Source: Providencia rettgeri (GTDB lineage: Bacteria > Pseudomonadota > Gammaproteobacteria > Enterobacterales > Enterobacteriaceae). Taken from it: a DNA stretch of 64,000 nucleotides. This document shows positions 10,056 through 21,888 of this stretch, piece after piece; position 1 is the stretch's first letter, and each line of letters opens with the position of its first letter. The translations under genes and the position numbers were made by a program. Under the pieces are notes generated by a model, which saw only the letters and a list, made by a program, of their open reading frames with translations, had not been told where the DNA came from and made no database searches. The stretch is taken from contig NZ_CP163512.1 in NCBI RefSeq assembly GCF_041075285.1, forward strand, positions 434,001-498,000, in the 5' to 3' direction.

Positions 10056-10716
10056 TTTTCTTCATATTTTGAGCTGTAGGGGTGTTGGCTGCGCTTAGCT
10101 ACTCGGGTCACATACTAGTGTATGTTCCCCGAGATATCTGCGCTTGCCGCCTACCTACAACTCAAACTATTTTGAAAATACCCTTTTAATTTTTTGGTCT
10201 CTACCGACAACTCAAATTATTTTGAAAATGCTCCGCTTGATATTTTGAGATGCCGGGGTGTTGGCTGCGCTTAGCTACTCGGGTCACATACTAGTGTATG
10301 CTCCCCGAGATATCTGCGCTTGCCGCCTACCTACAACTCAAACTATTTTGAAAATGCTCCGCTTGATATTTTAAATTGTAGGAGCTGTGCTTAACTACTT
10401 GGTTTATAGACTAATGGATGCTCCCCGAGATATCTGCGCTTGCCGCCTACCTACAACTCAAACTATTTTGAAAATGCTCCGCTTGATATTTTAAATTGTA
10501 GGAGCTGTGCTTAACTACTTGGTTTATAGACTAATGGATGCTCCCCGAGATATCTGTGCTTGCCGCCTACCTACAACTCAAACTATTTTGAAAATGTCCC
10601 ACTTGATATTTTAAATTGTAGGAGCTGTGCTTAACTACTTGGTTTATAGACTAATGGATGCTCCCCGAGATATCTGCGCTTGCCGCCTACCTATAACCCA
10701 AACAATCTTGAAATAA
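10056..10716 (+). repeat. Tandem array of ERIC elements (five copies plus a fragment)
   Basis: The whole relA-mazG gap is built from ERIC units in one orientation. Full units are at 10056-10180 and 10231-10356, with a right-arm fragment at 10181-10230 between them. Three 120-bp units follow at 10357-10476, 10477-10596 and 10597-10716. The first two 120-bp units differ at one base (CTGCGCT versus CTGTGCT). They share a left arm that has lost the palindrome (TTTATAGACTAATGGATG instead of ATACTAGTGTATG), so they arose by tandem duplication of an already decayed copy. No open frame in the array resembles a protein. Bases 10717-10830 hold only the mazG leader. Confidence 0.9.
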
Positions 10717-10830
10717 CACCATGCCAGTTTTCTTTGTTTTTAGGAAAAAAGTGTTGATTGCTCTTTATCTCTGATAAATTTGAGCTAAAGATAGCGATAT
10801 AGAATCAAAAGAAAATCAAAGGGTAACTCA

Positions 10831-11625
10831 ATGAGTCAGGAAAATTGTCAAATCGAACGTTTACTATCTATCATGGCGCAACTGCGTGATCCCCAAACAG
10901 GCTGCCCTTGGGACAAAGTACAGACATTTAAAACTATTGCCCCTTATACACTTGAAGAAACTTATGAGGTGCTTGACGCTATCGAGCGTGAGGATTTTTC
11001 TGACCTGAAAAGCGAACTGGGGGACTTATTATTCCAAGTCGTTTTTTATGCGCAAATGGCGCATGAAAAATCACTCTTTGACTTCAATGATATCTGCCAA
11101 GCTGTTAGCGATAAACTTGAGCATCGTCACCCACATATTTTTGATGCGAACAATTCACTTTCGAGTAATGAAGTGATTGAGGGGTGGGAAAAACGTAAGG
11201 CCAAAGAAAGAGCCGAAAAATTACAGTTTTCTGTACTTGATGATATTCCAAACGCGCTCCCTGCGCTGATGAAAGCTTATAAAATTCAAAAGCGCTGCGC
11301 TTGTGTTGGTTTTGATTGGAATACGCTTGGTCCAGTCGTTGAGAAAGTGCATGAAGAACTTGAAGAAGTTATGGAAGAAGCCACTCAAGCTGTTGTTGAC
11401 CAAGAACACCTTGAAGAGGAAATTGGTGATTTATTATTTGCGGTGGTGAATTTGTCTCGTCACTTAGGTCATAAGCCGGAAATAGCATTACAAAAAGCAT
11501 GTAATAAGTTTGAACGACGTTTTAGGCAAATCGAAAAAAATTTATCTGAAAGTGGTAAATCGACAGAAAGTGCTACACTTGAGGAGATGGAAATACTCTG
11601 GCAGCGTGTTAAGTCACAAGAATAG
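10831..11625 (+). CDS. mazG: Nucleoside triphosphate pyrophosphohydrolase MazG
   Basis: All-alpha NTP pyrophosphatase that hydrolyses (d)NTPs to NMPs and modulates the starvation response. The protein is 264 aa with two tandem MazG domains. The first carries EETYEVLDAIE and SELGDLLFQVVFYAQM, the second HEELEEVMEEATQ and LEEEIGDLLFAVVNLSRH, giving two ExxE/ExxD metal sites. The ATG is preceded by AAAGGGTAACTCA. In E. coli it is the last gene of relA-mazEFG; mazE and mazF are missing here, so it must use its own promoter or read-through across the ERIC array. Confidence 0.96.
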   Translation: MSQENCQIERLLSIMAQLRDPQTGCPWDKVQTFKTIAPYTLEETYEVLDAIEREDFSDLKSELGDLLFQVVFYAQMAHEKSLFDFNDICQAVSDKLEHRHPHIFDANNSLSSNEVIEGWEKRKAKERAEKLQFSVLDDIPNALPALMKAYKIQKRCACVGFDWNTLGPVVEKVHEELEEVMEEATQAVVDQEHLEEEIGDLLFAVVNLSRHLGHKPEIALQKACNKFERRFRQIEKNLSESGKSTESATLEEMEILWQRVKSQE

Positions 11626-11665
11626 ATAGCTCGTTATATTTCGCGTTACAGTGTTATTGGCTGTT
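11626..11665 (+). repeat. ERIC left-arm fragment
   Basis: Directly after the mazG stop, CTCGTTATATTTCGCG and CAGTGTTATTGGCTG resemble a diverged ERIC left arm. No matching right arm was found downstream. Confidence 0.5.
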
Positions 11666-12140
11666 GATCTTTGATGGTCAATTTTCATTCGAATTAAAGC
11701 CATTTTAGGCAAGGCGAAAGGTTCGCCGTCAAGTGAACTTGGCAAGAACCTATTAACGCAGCATCAAATGAGTGAAACGTGCTTTAATCGAACCCATAGG
11801 GCTGTGTTTAGGGACAATATTTGATTGAGGTAGTCGTTAGTCAGCACGATGGATACATTTATCCATTTTTTGAGCCTTTTTTAGCGGTAACACGACCTAT
11901 TTAGCCCCACTGTATGTAAGTATGGAAATCGTTATCTGTCGTTTTAAGGCTGTTAACAATGAAGTCAAAAAAATAGGGGCGAAGGGGGTTAAAAATCCCC
12001 TCCAAATAAAGCTTCAAAAACGACGGGGAAACTGACATTTTTACGCGCAAAACGACCAGAGGTAGGGTAAATAGTTATGCAAAATCAAACTGAGTGCATA
12101 ATCGCGTTTTTGCGTTATAGAATAAGCTGAAAGGATTTAG
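11666..12140. repeat. Composite repeat-rich spacer between mazG and pyrG
   Basis: About 470 bases without a gene. Bases 11675-11790 are bounded by near-inverted ends (TTCGAATTAAAGC and GCTTTAATCGAA) and contain a GGCGA/TCGCC hairpin, like a small palindromic element. Bases 11790-11905 match the 128-bp segment inserted in the ERIC after erpA. A hairpin AGGGG/CCCCT lies near 11977-12003 and may end a transcript, though it lacks a T tract. I see nothing recognisable in the remainder. Confidence 0.55.
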
Positions 12141-12143
12141 CTT

Positions 12144-12171
12144 TTGCCTTTAAACTGTGTTAATGTATAAA
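12144..12171 (+). promoter_or_regulatory. Candidate sigma-70 promoter of pyrG
   Basis: TTGCCT and TATAAA are separated by 16 bases, giving a start near 12178 and a leader of roughly 180 bases before pyrG. This was found by eye and other promoters are possible. Confidence 0.45.
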
Positions 12172-12345
12172 AACAGACGCAGATGACTATTTTTAAAGCG
12201 ATAAATAATTTTTGTTTTTAACTTGCTGATAATATTAGAGTATTGATGAAATTTAGCCTTATTATGCTTAGAACATTTGTAGCGAAATTAAGGTTCGGGT
12301 ATACTGTTTTCCCGTCCTGTTATATCCATCATCTTTTAAACCTAA

Positions 12346-15365
<3,020 letters not shown>

Positions 15366-15383
15366 TTATTGGGCATAATTAAG

Positions 15384-15409
15384 AAGGAAGCCGAGTGCTT
15401 CCTTTTTTT
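15384..15409 (+). terminator. Intrinsic terminator after eno
   Basis: GGAAGC (15386-15391) pairs with GCTTCC (15397-15402) and is followed by seven T residues. Confidence 0.9.
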
Positions 15410-15738
15410 ATATCTAAATAATCACTGTGTTTGCATGATACCTAATTGTTAATGGTAAGTGCTGATCAAGTTGCGACGCAGACATTACCCATCCCCCATG
15501 CTTAGATAGATGCACTGAAATAGTAATTATTTACAACTTTAAATACTTCGGTATTTGCGAGTAAATAGTCAGGTTTTTTGGAATTAATACAAAATAACCG
15601 AAAATTATCCGGTATAGATCGCACTTTTAATTCATCCACATTTTCATTCCATTCAATTAACTCTATATTTCAGACCTCGCAAATAAATATTAACAATAAT
15701 ACTCGAAAACAATTTGCTTCCGAGCTATGGAGTTTTAC
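15410..15738. other. AT-rich leader region upstream of the DASS transporter
   Basis: About 330 bases without a credible gene. The only structure I can support is a hairpin at 15541-15556, AAATAC-TTCG-GTATTT, a C(UUCG)G tetraloop on a 6-bp stem. It probably lies in the leader of the downstream gene. No clear operator was recognised. Confidence 0.4.
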
Positions 15739-17124
15739 ATGGATGCTTCTGAATCTTTAACACCGGCAGTAAGTCCAACTCCCGCGAATAAGCGTGGTTG
15801 GATCATTTTAGCTGTTGATATTGTGTTGCTAATCCTGCTTTTGAAATACCTACCGTTTGATGAAAAAGCGAATGCAGGGCTGGCAATGATGGTTTTCATT
15901 GGTGTGCTTTGGTTAACTGAAGCCATACACGTTACGGTGACTGCATTATGCATTCCTATTTTGGCCGTTGGTCTTGGGCTAATGAATACAGGGGATGCCC
16001 TTAAATCTTTCGCTAATCCAATTATATTTCTCTTCTTTGGTGGATTTGCACTTGCCACGGCCTTGCATATTCAAGGCTTAGATAGGCTTATTGCAAATCG
16101 CTTATTAATGGCGGCCCGTGGACGTCTTTCTGTTGCGGTATTATTGCTTTTTGGTGTGACGGCAGGTCTGTCGATGTGGATCAGTAACACGGCAACGGCT
16201 GCAATGATGCTACCACTTGTTCTTGGTATTTTATCCAACCTTGATGTGCGCCATGAACGTAATACGTTCGTCTTTGTGCTACTTGGTGTGGCTTACAGTG
16301 CCAGTATTGGTGGATTGGGAACCATTGTCGGGAGCCCACCGAATGCGATAGCAGCTTCAGCACTGGGCTTGGATTTCCTTTCTTGGATGAAATACGGCAT
16401 CCCGATTATGGTTGTATTATTGCCGATGATGTTTGTCCTGATGTACATGATGTTACGCCCAAATCTTAAACATCGCTTTGAAATTGAATTAGAACATGTT
16501 AAGTGGAATGGTAAACGTGTTACAGCAATGATTATTTTCTTGCTGGCAGTGGTTTGCTGGATCACGAGTACATTTATCAGTGATGCGTTAGGGGGCGTGA
16601 AAGATTTAGACACCATTATTGCTATGATCGCGGCGATTTTAATTGGTATTACAGGTGTCGCGAGCTGGTCTCAGATCCAAAAAAATACAGAGTGGGGCGT
16701 ATTGATGCTGTTTGGTGGTGGTTTAACACTGAGCGCAATCTTAAGTTCTTCTGGTGCAAGTAAAATTATGGCGGACTGGATGCAGCTAACATTTGGTGCA
16801 AGCCATTGGTTTGTTATTATTCTGGCCGTCACAACCTTCATTATTATTTTAACTGAGTTTACCAGTAACACTGCCAGTGCGGCTCTATTAGTGCCTATCT
16901 TCGCTACCGTGGCTGAAGCATTGGGGATGCCAGTGATTGTCTTGACAATGATTATTGGTATCGGTGCATCGTGTGCCTTTATGTTGCCAGTGGCTACACC
17001 GCCTAATGCGATTGTGTTTGGTTCTGGTTATATTCGCCAAATAGAAATGGTTAGAGTGGGAGCCGTATTGAACGTTGCTTGCATCATTGTGATTTCACTG
17101 TTTGCTTGGTTCATCTGGATGTAA
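15739..17124 (+). CDS. DASS-family sodium:dicarboxylate (divalent anion) symporter
   Basis: Inner-membrane carrier of the SLC13/DASS family, which takes up C4-dicarboxylates, citrate, sulfate or related anions with sodium. The 461 aa protein is hydrophobic throughout, with about eleven or more membrane segments. It has two SNT motifs that bind Na+ and substrate carboxylate, in WISNTATAAMMLP and in TSNTASAALLVPI, plus the paired ATPPNA and GSPPNA loops. The ATG at 15739 is preferred over 15727 because GGAG lies six bases before it. It is a single gene after eno with its own terminator. The substrate cannot be read from the sequence. Confidence 0.88.
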   Translation: MDASESLTPAVSPTPANKRGWIILAVDIVLLILLLKYLPFDEKANAGLAMMVFIGVLWLTEAIHVTVTALCIPILAVGLGLMNTGDALKSFANPIIFLFFGGFALATALHIQGLDRLIANRLLMAARGRLSVAVLLLFGVTAGLSMWISNTATAAMMLPLVLGILSNLDVRHERNTFVFVLLGVAYSASIGGLGTIVGSPPNAIAASALGLDFLSWMKYGIPIMVVLLPMMFVLMYMMLRPNLKHRFEIELEHVKWNGKRVTAMIIFLLAVVCWITSTFISDALGGVKDLDTIIAMIAAILIGITGVASWSQIQKNTEWGVLMLFGGGLTLSAILSSSGASKIMADWMQLTFGASHWFVIILAVTTFIIILTEFTSNTASAALLVPIFATVAEALGMPVIVLTMIIGIGASCAFMLPVATPPNAIVFGSGYIRQIEMVRVGAVLNVACIIVISLFAWFIWM

Positions 17125-17147
17125 CCTAAGAAAAATTATCATACCTT

Positions 17148-17172
17148 ACGGCCTCTTTTTTGAGGCCGTTTT
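17148..17172 (+). terminator. Intrinsic terminator after the DASS transporter gene
   Basis: ACGGCCTC (17148-17155) and GAGGCCGT (17162-17169) form an 8-bp stem with a six-T loop, followed by TTT. Confidence 0.85.
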
Positions 17173-17196
17173 ACATTGTTGTGCTGCTTTTAGATA

Positions 17197-18132
17197 TTAT
17201 TTGGGGGTGGATGCGACAAGTGCTTGTAGATTTTTCCCTAACTGAATAACTCCTGTATTTGAAAGTGAAATTTCACTGTTGCCACGCAATGAAAAATTCA
17301 TTGTTTTAATTACCCCATGTATATCGATTTTATTTTGTGGGCAAAGAAAATCATCTTTACATTGATACTGATGACTTTCTAACGTTATTGAGCGCCCGGT
17401 TAACTTTGTATGTTCATCTAATTCTAAGAGATTTCCTTGTATATGAGGGATATCTGTTTTGAATTTAGAACCGTATTTTATAACGCCTTCACTGGGAGAA
17501 AGCGTGCCACTGCCTGATGCGCTTATATAATTTTGCAAGGCAGCGTTAATATTGAGATTGTTTTGCAGTTTTATATGGTCAGCAAAAATATTCATTTTAG
17601 ATAATTGAATAGGATTGCTATGTTGTTGGCTTATGCTGATTAGACTGGCCGGCTGGATTGAAAATTTAAGGTTGCTGTAGTCCTCCTGTTTTTTTGGTTC
17701 AAGTTGTTTATTATCTTTATTTCTGGTGTATTGTGGTTCTAGTTTGCCCGCGACCAAAGACAGGCTATTAATATTATTTACGGTTCCATTTTTCCATGAA
17801 ATACCATTTGGATTAGCTATAACCAGGTTCGTCCGTTGTCCTTTTATACCTATTACCCCCTGAATATGGCTTTCTTCTATACCCGTGACTTCCGCCAGTA
17901 TCAGTTTTGCAGCAGCGTTATGAAGTTTATTATTACTCGTAATATCATTATTAAAAATTAAACCATGTTCGTTTGAAGATAACGTTTCGAATGTATTAAA
18001 AGAAATGTGATTTTTAAGCGGAGTGTTGATATCGATAATTTTTGCTTGGTTAATATTAATGTCATTAGCGTGTGTAGTGAGTGGTGAAAATAACAGTAAA
18101 ACAAAGATTGTTTTCTTGACTATTAATTTCAT
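17197..18132 (-). CDS. Secreted filamentous-haemagglutinin-type TPS-domain protein, standalone
   Basis: A 311 aa protein with an N-terminal signal peptide (cleavage probably after THA, residue 22) and a two-partner-secretion domain. The domain signature NPNGI is visible in VIANPNGISWKNG, preceded by AEVTGIEESHIQGVIGI, where TPS domains have the related NGI region. The repeat-rich body and C-terminal toxin typical of FhaB/CdiB-system exoproteins are absent, and no TpsB (FhaC-like) transporter lies nearby. AAGGAG precedes the ATG. It could be a degenerate remnant of a larger exoprotein or a small secreted beta-helix protein. The gene is AT-rich compared with its neighbours, which suggests transfer. 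Confidence 0.7.
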   Translation of the reverse strand: MKLIVKKTIFVLLLFSPLTTHANDININQAKIIDINTPLKNHISFNTFETLSSNEHGLIFNNDITSNNKLHNAAAKLILAEVTGIEESHIQGVIGIKGQRTNLVIANPNGISWKNGTVNNINSLSLVAGKLEPQYTRNKDNKQLEPKKQEDYSNLKFSIQPASLISISQQHSNPIQLSKMNIFADHIKLQNNLNINAALQNYISASGSGTLSPSEGVIKYGSKFKTDIPHIQGNLLELDEHTKLTGRSITLESHQYQCKDDFLCPQNKIDIHGVIKTMNFSLRGNSEISLSNTGVIQLGKNLQALVASTPK

Positions 18133-18492
18133 ATTTAAGCTCCTTGCTATGGGTGAATTCCTTTATGGATAATGAGTATAAGTGTTAATTGATTTCTTAA
18201 TGCAATCAAAAAATATATACCACCAATAAAAAGTGTTAAGTTAATAGCGTATTGATGAGCCACGGTGTTTATCGAAATTAAGGTTTTGCTGACTATCACT
18301 CAAAGGCGTCCGGGTTTTGTATCTTTATTGCGCTATTTAGAGAATAAGAGCACTTTGCCCGTGACTTCACGCAATTATCGAAGTGCATCAAGTGAAATGG
18401 CGAGAGCGAACAATGGTTAGTGGGCGTAAAAGATAAAGTTACCCGCGGTGAGATAGGTGTATTGATATTGCATGCCATCAAAAATTAAGAAT
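18133..18492. other. Spacer without recognised gene
   Basis: About 360 bases upstream of the TPS-domain gene. Short open frames occur on both strands (for example 18296-18481 on the minus strand) but none resembles a known family or has a convincing ribosome binding site. It may hold decayed coding sequence. Confidence 0.4.
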
Positions 18493-18522
18493 AAAAAAAA
18501 GAGCCACATTGCTGTGGCTCTT
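18493..18522 (-). terminator. Intrinsic terminator of the acrAB transcript
   Basis: On the minus strand a 10-bp stem AAGAGCCACA/TGTGGCTCTT (18499-18522) is followed by a run of T residues (the A run at 18493-18500 on the plus strand). Confidence 0.85.
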
Positions 18523-18585
18523 CAGACTGCTGACAAACATAACATGTTTGGCGGCAGGTTGGATAGGTTTTGAAAATAAACAGGG

Positions 18586-18605
18586 AAAATCAATATATTG
18601 ATTTT
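18586..18605. repeat. Perfect 20-bp palindrome in the acrB 3' region
   Basis: AAAATCAATATATTGATTTT is perfectly self-complementary. It lies between the two copies of the acrB downstream hairpin and beside a second hairpin at 18617-18652 (CAAAG.GGGAAAAA paired with TTTTTCCC.CTTTG). Confidence 0.8.
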
Positions 18606-18662
18606 CGCCTGATAACACAAAGTGGGAAAAACCACGCTTTTTCCCGCTTTGTCAACAACCTC

Positions 18663-18686
18663 AAGAGCCACATTGCTGTGGCTCTT
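18663..18686 (-). repeat. Second exact copy of the acrB downstream hairpin
   Basis: The 24 bases are identical to 18499-18522 (stem AAGAGCCACA/TGTGGCTCTT, loop TTGC). This copy has no T tract, so it is more likely an RNA-stabilising or leaky structure 29 bases beyond the acrB stop. Confidence 0.8.
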
Positions 18687-18714
18687 AGGTTGTCTTTATA
18701 TTACTTATCAGCCA

Positions 18715-21700
18715 CTAATGCGCTGTTGGCGGATGGCTGTGTTCAATGTCTTCAGACTTCTTAGAGAAGCGGCGACGGATCACCACGAAGAACACAGGAA
18801 CAAAGAAAATGGCTAGCGATGTCGCAGCGAACATACCACCGAGAACCCCTGTACCGACTGAGTTCTGAGAGGCTGAACCTGCACCATTACTAAACACTAG
18901 TGGGATAACACCTAACATAAATGCTAATGATGTCATCAGGATTGGCCGTAAACGCATCTTAACTGCATCCAGTGTCGCTTCAACTAACCCTTTCCCTTCT
19001 TTTTCCATTAGATCTTTGGCGAACTCAACAATCAAGATTGCGTTTTTCGCCGATAGCCCGATGGTTGTTAAGAGACCAACTTTAAAGTAAACGTCATTAT
19101 CTAATCCACGCACGCTGGTAAAGAGTAGTGCACCGATAATCCCCAGTGGAACCACTAGCATAACGGAGAATGGTACAGACCAGCTTTCATACAGTGCGGC
19201 CAAACAGAGGAATACCACTATCAAGGAAATCGCATACAATGCAGGGGCTTGGTTACCTGCTAAACGCTCTTGATAGGACATACCCGTCCACTCATAACCA
19301 ATACCTTCCGGTAGGTTTTCCGTGGTGAGTTTTTCCATTAATAGCATCGCATCACCCGTACTTTGTCCCGGTGCGGCTTGGCCCTGAATGTTCATTGAAG
19401 GTACCCCGTTATAACGCTCTAAACGTGGTGAACCAAACTTCCAAGGGTCTTTAGATTCGTCTAAGAAAGTAGAGAACGGAACCATTTTGCCTTGGTTATT
19501 ACGAACATACAGATTGCTAATATCGGATGGCAACATACGACTTTCGGCATCACCTTGTACGTAAACTTTCTTAACACGACCACGGTCGATAAAGTCATTG
19601 ACATAAGTTCCACCAAAGACGGAACTGAGTGTTGCGTTTATATCACTAATTGCGACACCTTGTGCCTGAGCTTTTTGTTGGTCAATGTAGATACGGTACT
19701 GTGAGGTATCATCTTGCCCGTTAGGACGAACACCTTGGAGCATTTCTGGATGCTGAGCGGCTAAACCGAGCAATTGGTTACGCGCTTGCATCAGTTTATC
19801 ATGCCCTAAGTTAGCTTTATCCACTAACTCAAAGTCAAAACCATCTGCGGTACCTAACTCAACAATAGCGGGTAGGTTAAAGGCGTAAATCAGTGCCTCT
19901 TGTTTTTTGGACATCGCGATATTTGCGCGTTGTACAATCGCATCAACATGGTTTTCAGCACCTTTACGTTCGCTCCAGTTTTTCAGAACGATAAAGGCGA
20001 GACCCATATTTTGACCTTGACCAGCGAAACTAAAGCCTCCAACGGTAAAGACAGATTCAACATTATCTTTTTCGTCAGTATGATAATAGTTATTCACTTC
20101 ATCCAATACGGCTTGTGTCTGTTCTTGTGTTGATCCTGGTGGTAATTGAACCATGGACAGGAATACACCTTGGTCTTCTGCGGGTAAGAAGGAAGACGGT
20201 AAACGAACAAACATAAATGCCATGCCAGCCACTAAAATGAGGTAAATCACAAGATAACGACCAGTGCCGTTAAGCATACGACTTACACTGTCTGTATAGT
20301 GGTGGGCTTGCTTTTCAAACGTTTTATTAAACCATCCAAAGAACCCTGTTTGGCTACCATGGCTGCCTTTTTCAATGGGCTTTAACATTGTTGCACACAG
20401 TGCTGGCGTTAAGATCATTGCGACCAGTACTGATAGGATCATGGACGATACAATGGTAATGGAGAACTGACGGTAAATAGCCCCCGTAGAACCACCAAAG
20501 AAGGCCATTGGGACAAATACCGCAGACAGAACCATTGCAATACCGACTAATGCACCTTGGATTTGACCCATTGATTTTTTGGTCGCTTCTTTCGGTGATA
20601 AGCCTTCTTCTTGCATAACACGTTCAACGTTCTCGACAACAACGATGGCGTCATCAACGAGTAGACCGATGGCGAGTACCATCGCGAACATGGTCAAGGT
20701 GTTTATCGAATAACCAAATGCCGATAAGATGGCAAATGTCCCCAGCAATACGACTGGAACGGCAATCGTTGGGATCAATGTGGCGCGAATGTTCTGAAGG
20801 AACAAATACATAACCACAACAACTAACATGATTGCTTCAACTAACGTTTTAACAACCTCGTTAATCGAGATTTTAACGAATGGCGTTGTATCGTATGGGT
20901 AAACAATTTCTAACCCTTGAGGGAAGAACGGTTTCATCTCATCGAGTGCAGCACGCACGTTGTTAGACGTATCTAACGCGTTCGCCCCTGTCGCTAGTTT
21001 GATACCGATACCCGCGGCTGGTTTGCCGTTAAAACGCGCAATCGTACTGTAGTTTTCCGCACCTAATTGAACGTCAGCAACATCTTTAATACGAACTTGC
21101 GAACCATCTTGGTTAACACGTAGTAAGATATTGGAGAACTCTTCTGCATTGTTTAAGCGCGTCTGTGCAATGATTGAGACGTTTAAACGTTGGTTTGCAA
21201 TTGACGGTGACCCACCGAGCTGTCCAGCTGCAACTTGGTTATTCTGAACCTTGATTGCATTAATGACGTCGGTTGTTGTCATGTTGTATTTAACCAGTTG
21301 CTCGGGTTTCAACCAAATACGCATTGCATATTGGGTACCGAATAACTGTGTTTCACCCACACCATTTACACGGCTTAATGGGTCTTTAATGTTCGAACCA
21401 ACGTAGTCGGCAATGTCATATTGGCCCATCGAGCCATCGTTAGACACGAAACCGGCAACCATCAAGAACGAACTTGTTGATTTATCAACACTGATACCTT
21501 GCTGCTGAACTTCTTGTGGCAGCAATGGCATCGCCAATTGCAGTTTATTTTGCACCTGTACTTGTGCGATATCGCCATCAGTTCCTGCTTCAAAGGTCAA
21601 CGTAATTCTTGCAGAACCAGATGAGTCACTGTCCGATGACATATATACTAAGTTATCGATACCGTTCATGTTCTGTTCGATAACCTGAGTTACTGTGTTT

Positions 21701-21873
21701 TGTACCGTCTCGGCATCCGCTCCCGGATAGTTAGCTGAAATAGAAACAGCTGGCGGTGCGATAGTCGGGTACTGAGAAACTGGTAACTGGATAATTGCCA
21801 ACAGACCAGCAAGCATGGTGATAATCGCAATTACCCACGCAAAAATTGGTCTTTCTATAAAAAACTTAGGCAT
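18715..21873 (-). CDS. acrB: RND multidrug efflux pump inner-membrane subunit AcrB
   Basis: Proton-driven trimeric exporter that works with AcrA and an outer-membrane channel (TolC) to expel drugs, bile salts and dyes. The length is 1052 aa. It starts [17 protein letters not shown], and the proton-relay aspartates are in [16 protein letters not shown], with the TM10 lysine in [16 protein letters not shown]. Large periplasmic porter and docking loops follow TM1 and TM7. It lies 15 bases downstream of acrA in one operon. Its 3' region carries two identical hairpins, the distal one a terminator. Confidence 0.97.
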   Translation of the reverse strand: MPKFFIERPIFAWVIAIITMLAGLLAIIQLPVSQYPTIAPPAVSISANYPGADAETVQNTVTQVIEQNMNGIDNLVYMSSDSDSSGSARITLTFEAGTDGDIAQVQVQNKLQLAMPLLPQEVQQQGISVDKSTSSFLMVAGFVSNDGSMGQYDIADYVGSNIKDPLSRVNGVGETQLFGTQYAMRIWLKPEQLVKYNMTTTDVINAIKVQNNQVAAGQLGGSPSIANQRLNVSIIAQTRLNNAEEFSNILLRVNQDGSQVRIKDVADVQLGAENYSTIARFNGKPAAGIGIKLATGANALDTSNNVRAALDEMKPFFPQGLEIVYPYDTTPFVKISINEVVKTLVEAIMLVVVVMYLFLQNIRATLIPTIAVPVVLLGTFAILSAFGYSINTLTMFAMVLAIGLLVDDAIVVVENVERVMQEEGLSPKEATKKSMGQIQGALVGIAMVLSAVFVPMAFFGGSTGAIYRQFSITIVSSMILSVLVAMILTPALCATMLKPIEKGSHGSQTGFFGWFNKTFEKQAHHYTDSVSRMLNGTGRYLVIYLILVAGMAFMFVRLPSSFLPAEDQGVFLSMVQLPPGSTQEQTQAVLDEVNNYYHTDEKDNVESVFTVGGFSFAGQGQNMGLAFIVLKNWSERKGAENHVDAIVQRANIAMSKKQEALIYAFNLPAIVELGTADGFDFELVDKANLGHDKLMQARNQLLGLAAQHPEMLQGVRPNGQDDTSQYRIYIDQQKAQAQGVAISDINATLSSVFGGTYVNDFIDRGRVKKVYVQGDAESRMLPSDISNLYVRNNQGKMVPFSTFLDESKDPWKFGSPRLERYNGVPSMNIQGQAAPGQSTGDAMLLMEKLTTENLPEGIGYEWTGMSYQERLAGNQAPALYAISLIVVFLCLAALYESWSVPFSVMLVVPLGIIGALLFTSVRGLDNDVYFKVGLLTTIGLSAKNAILIVEFAKDLMEKEGKGLVEATLDAVKMRLRPILMTSLAFMLGVIPLVFSNGAGSASQNSVGTGVLGGMFAATSLAIFFVPVFFVVIRRRFSKKSEDIEHSHPPTAH

Positions 21874-21888
21874 TAATCAGCCGCTCCC

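Noticed and set aside
10357..10716. Regular 120-bp repeats considered as a CRISPR array
   Set aside because: The whole unit repeats without unique spacers, and each unit carries ERIC arms.
18296..18481. 61-codon open frame on the minus strand in the TPS gene-acrB spacer
   Set aside because: No recognisable family, no ribosome site; kept only as an unexplained spacer.
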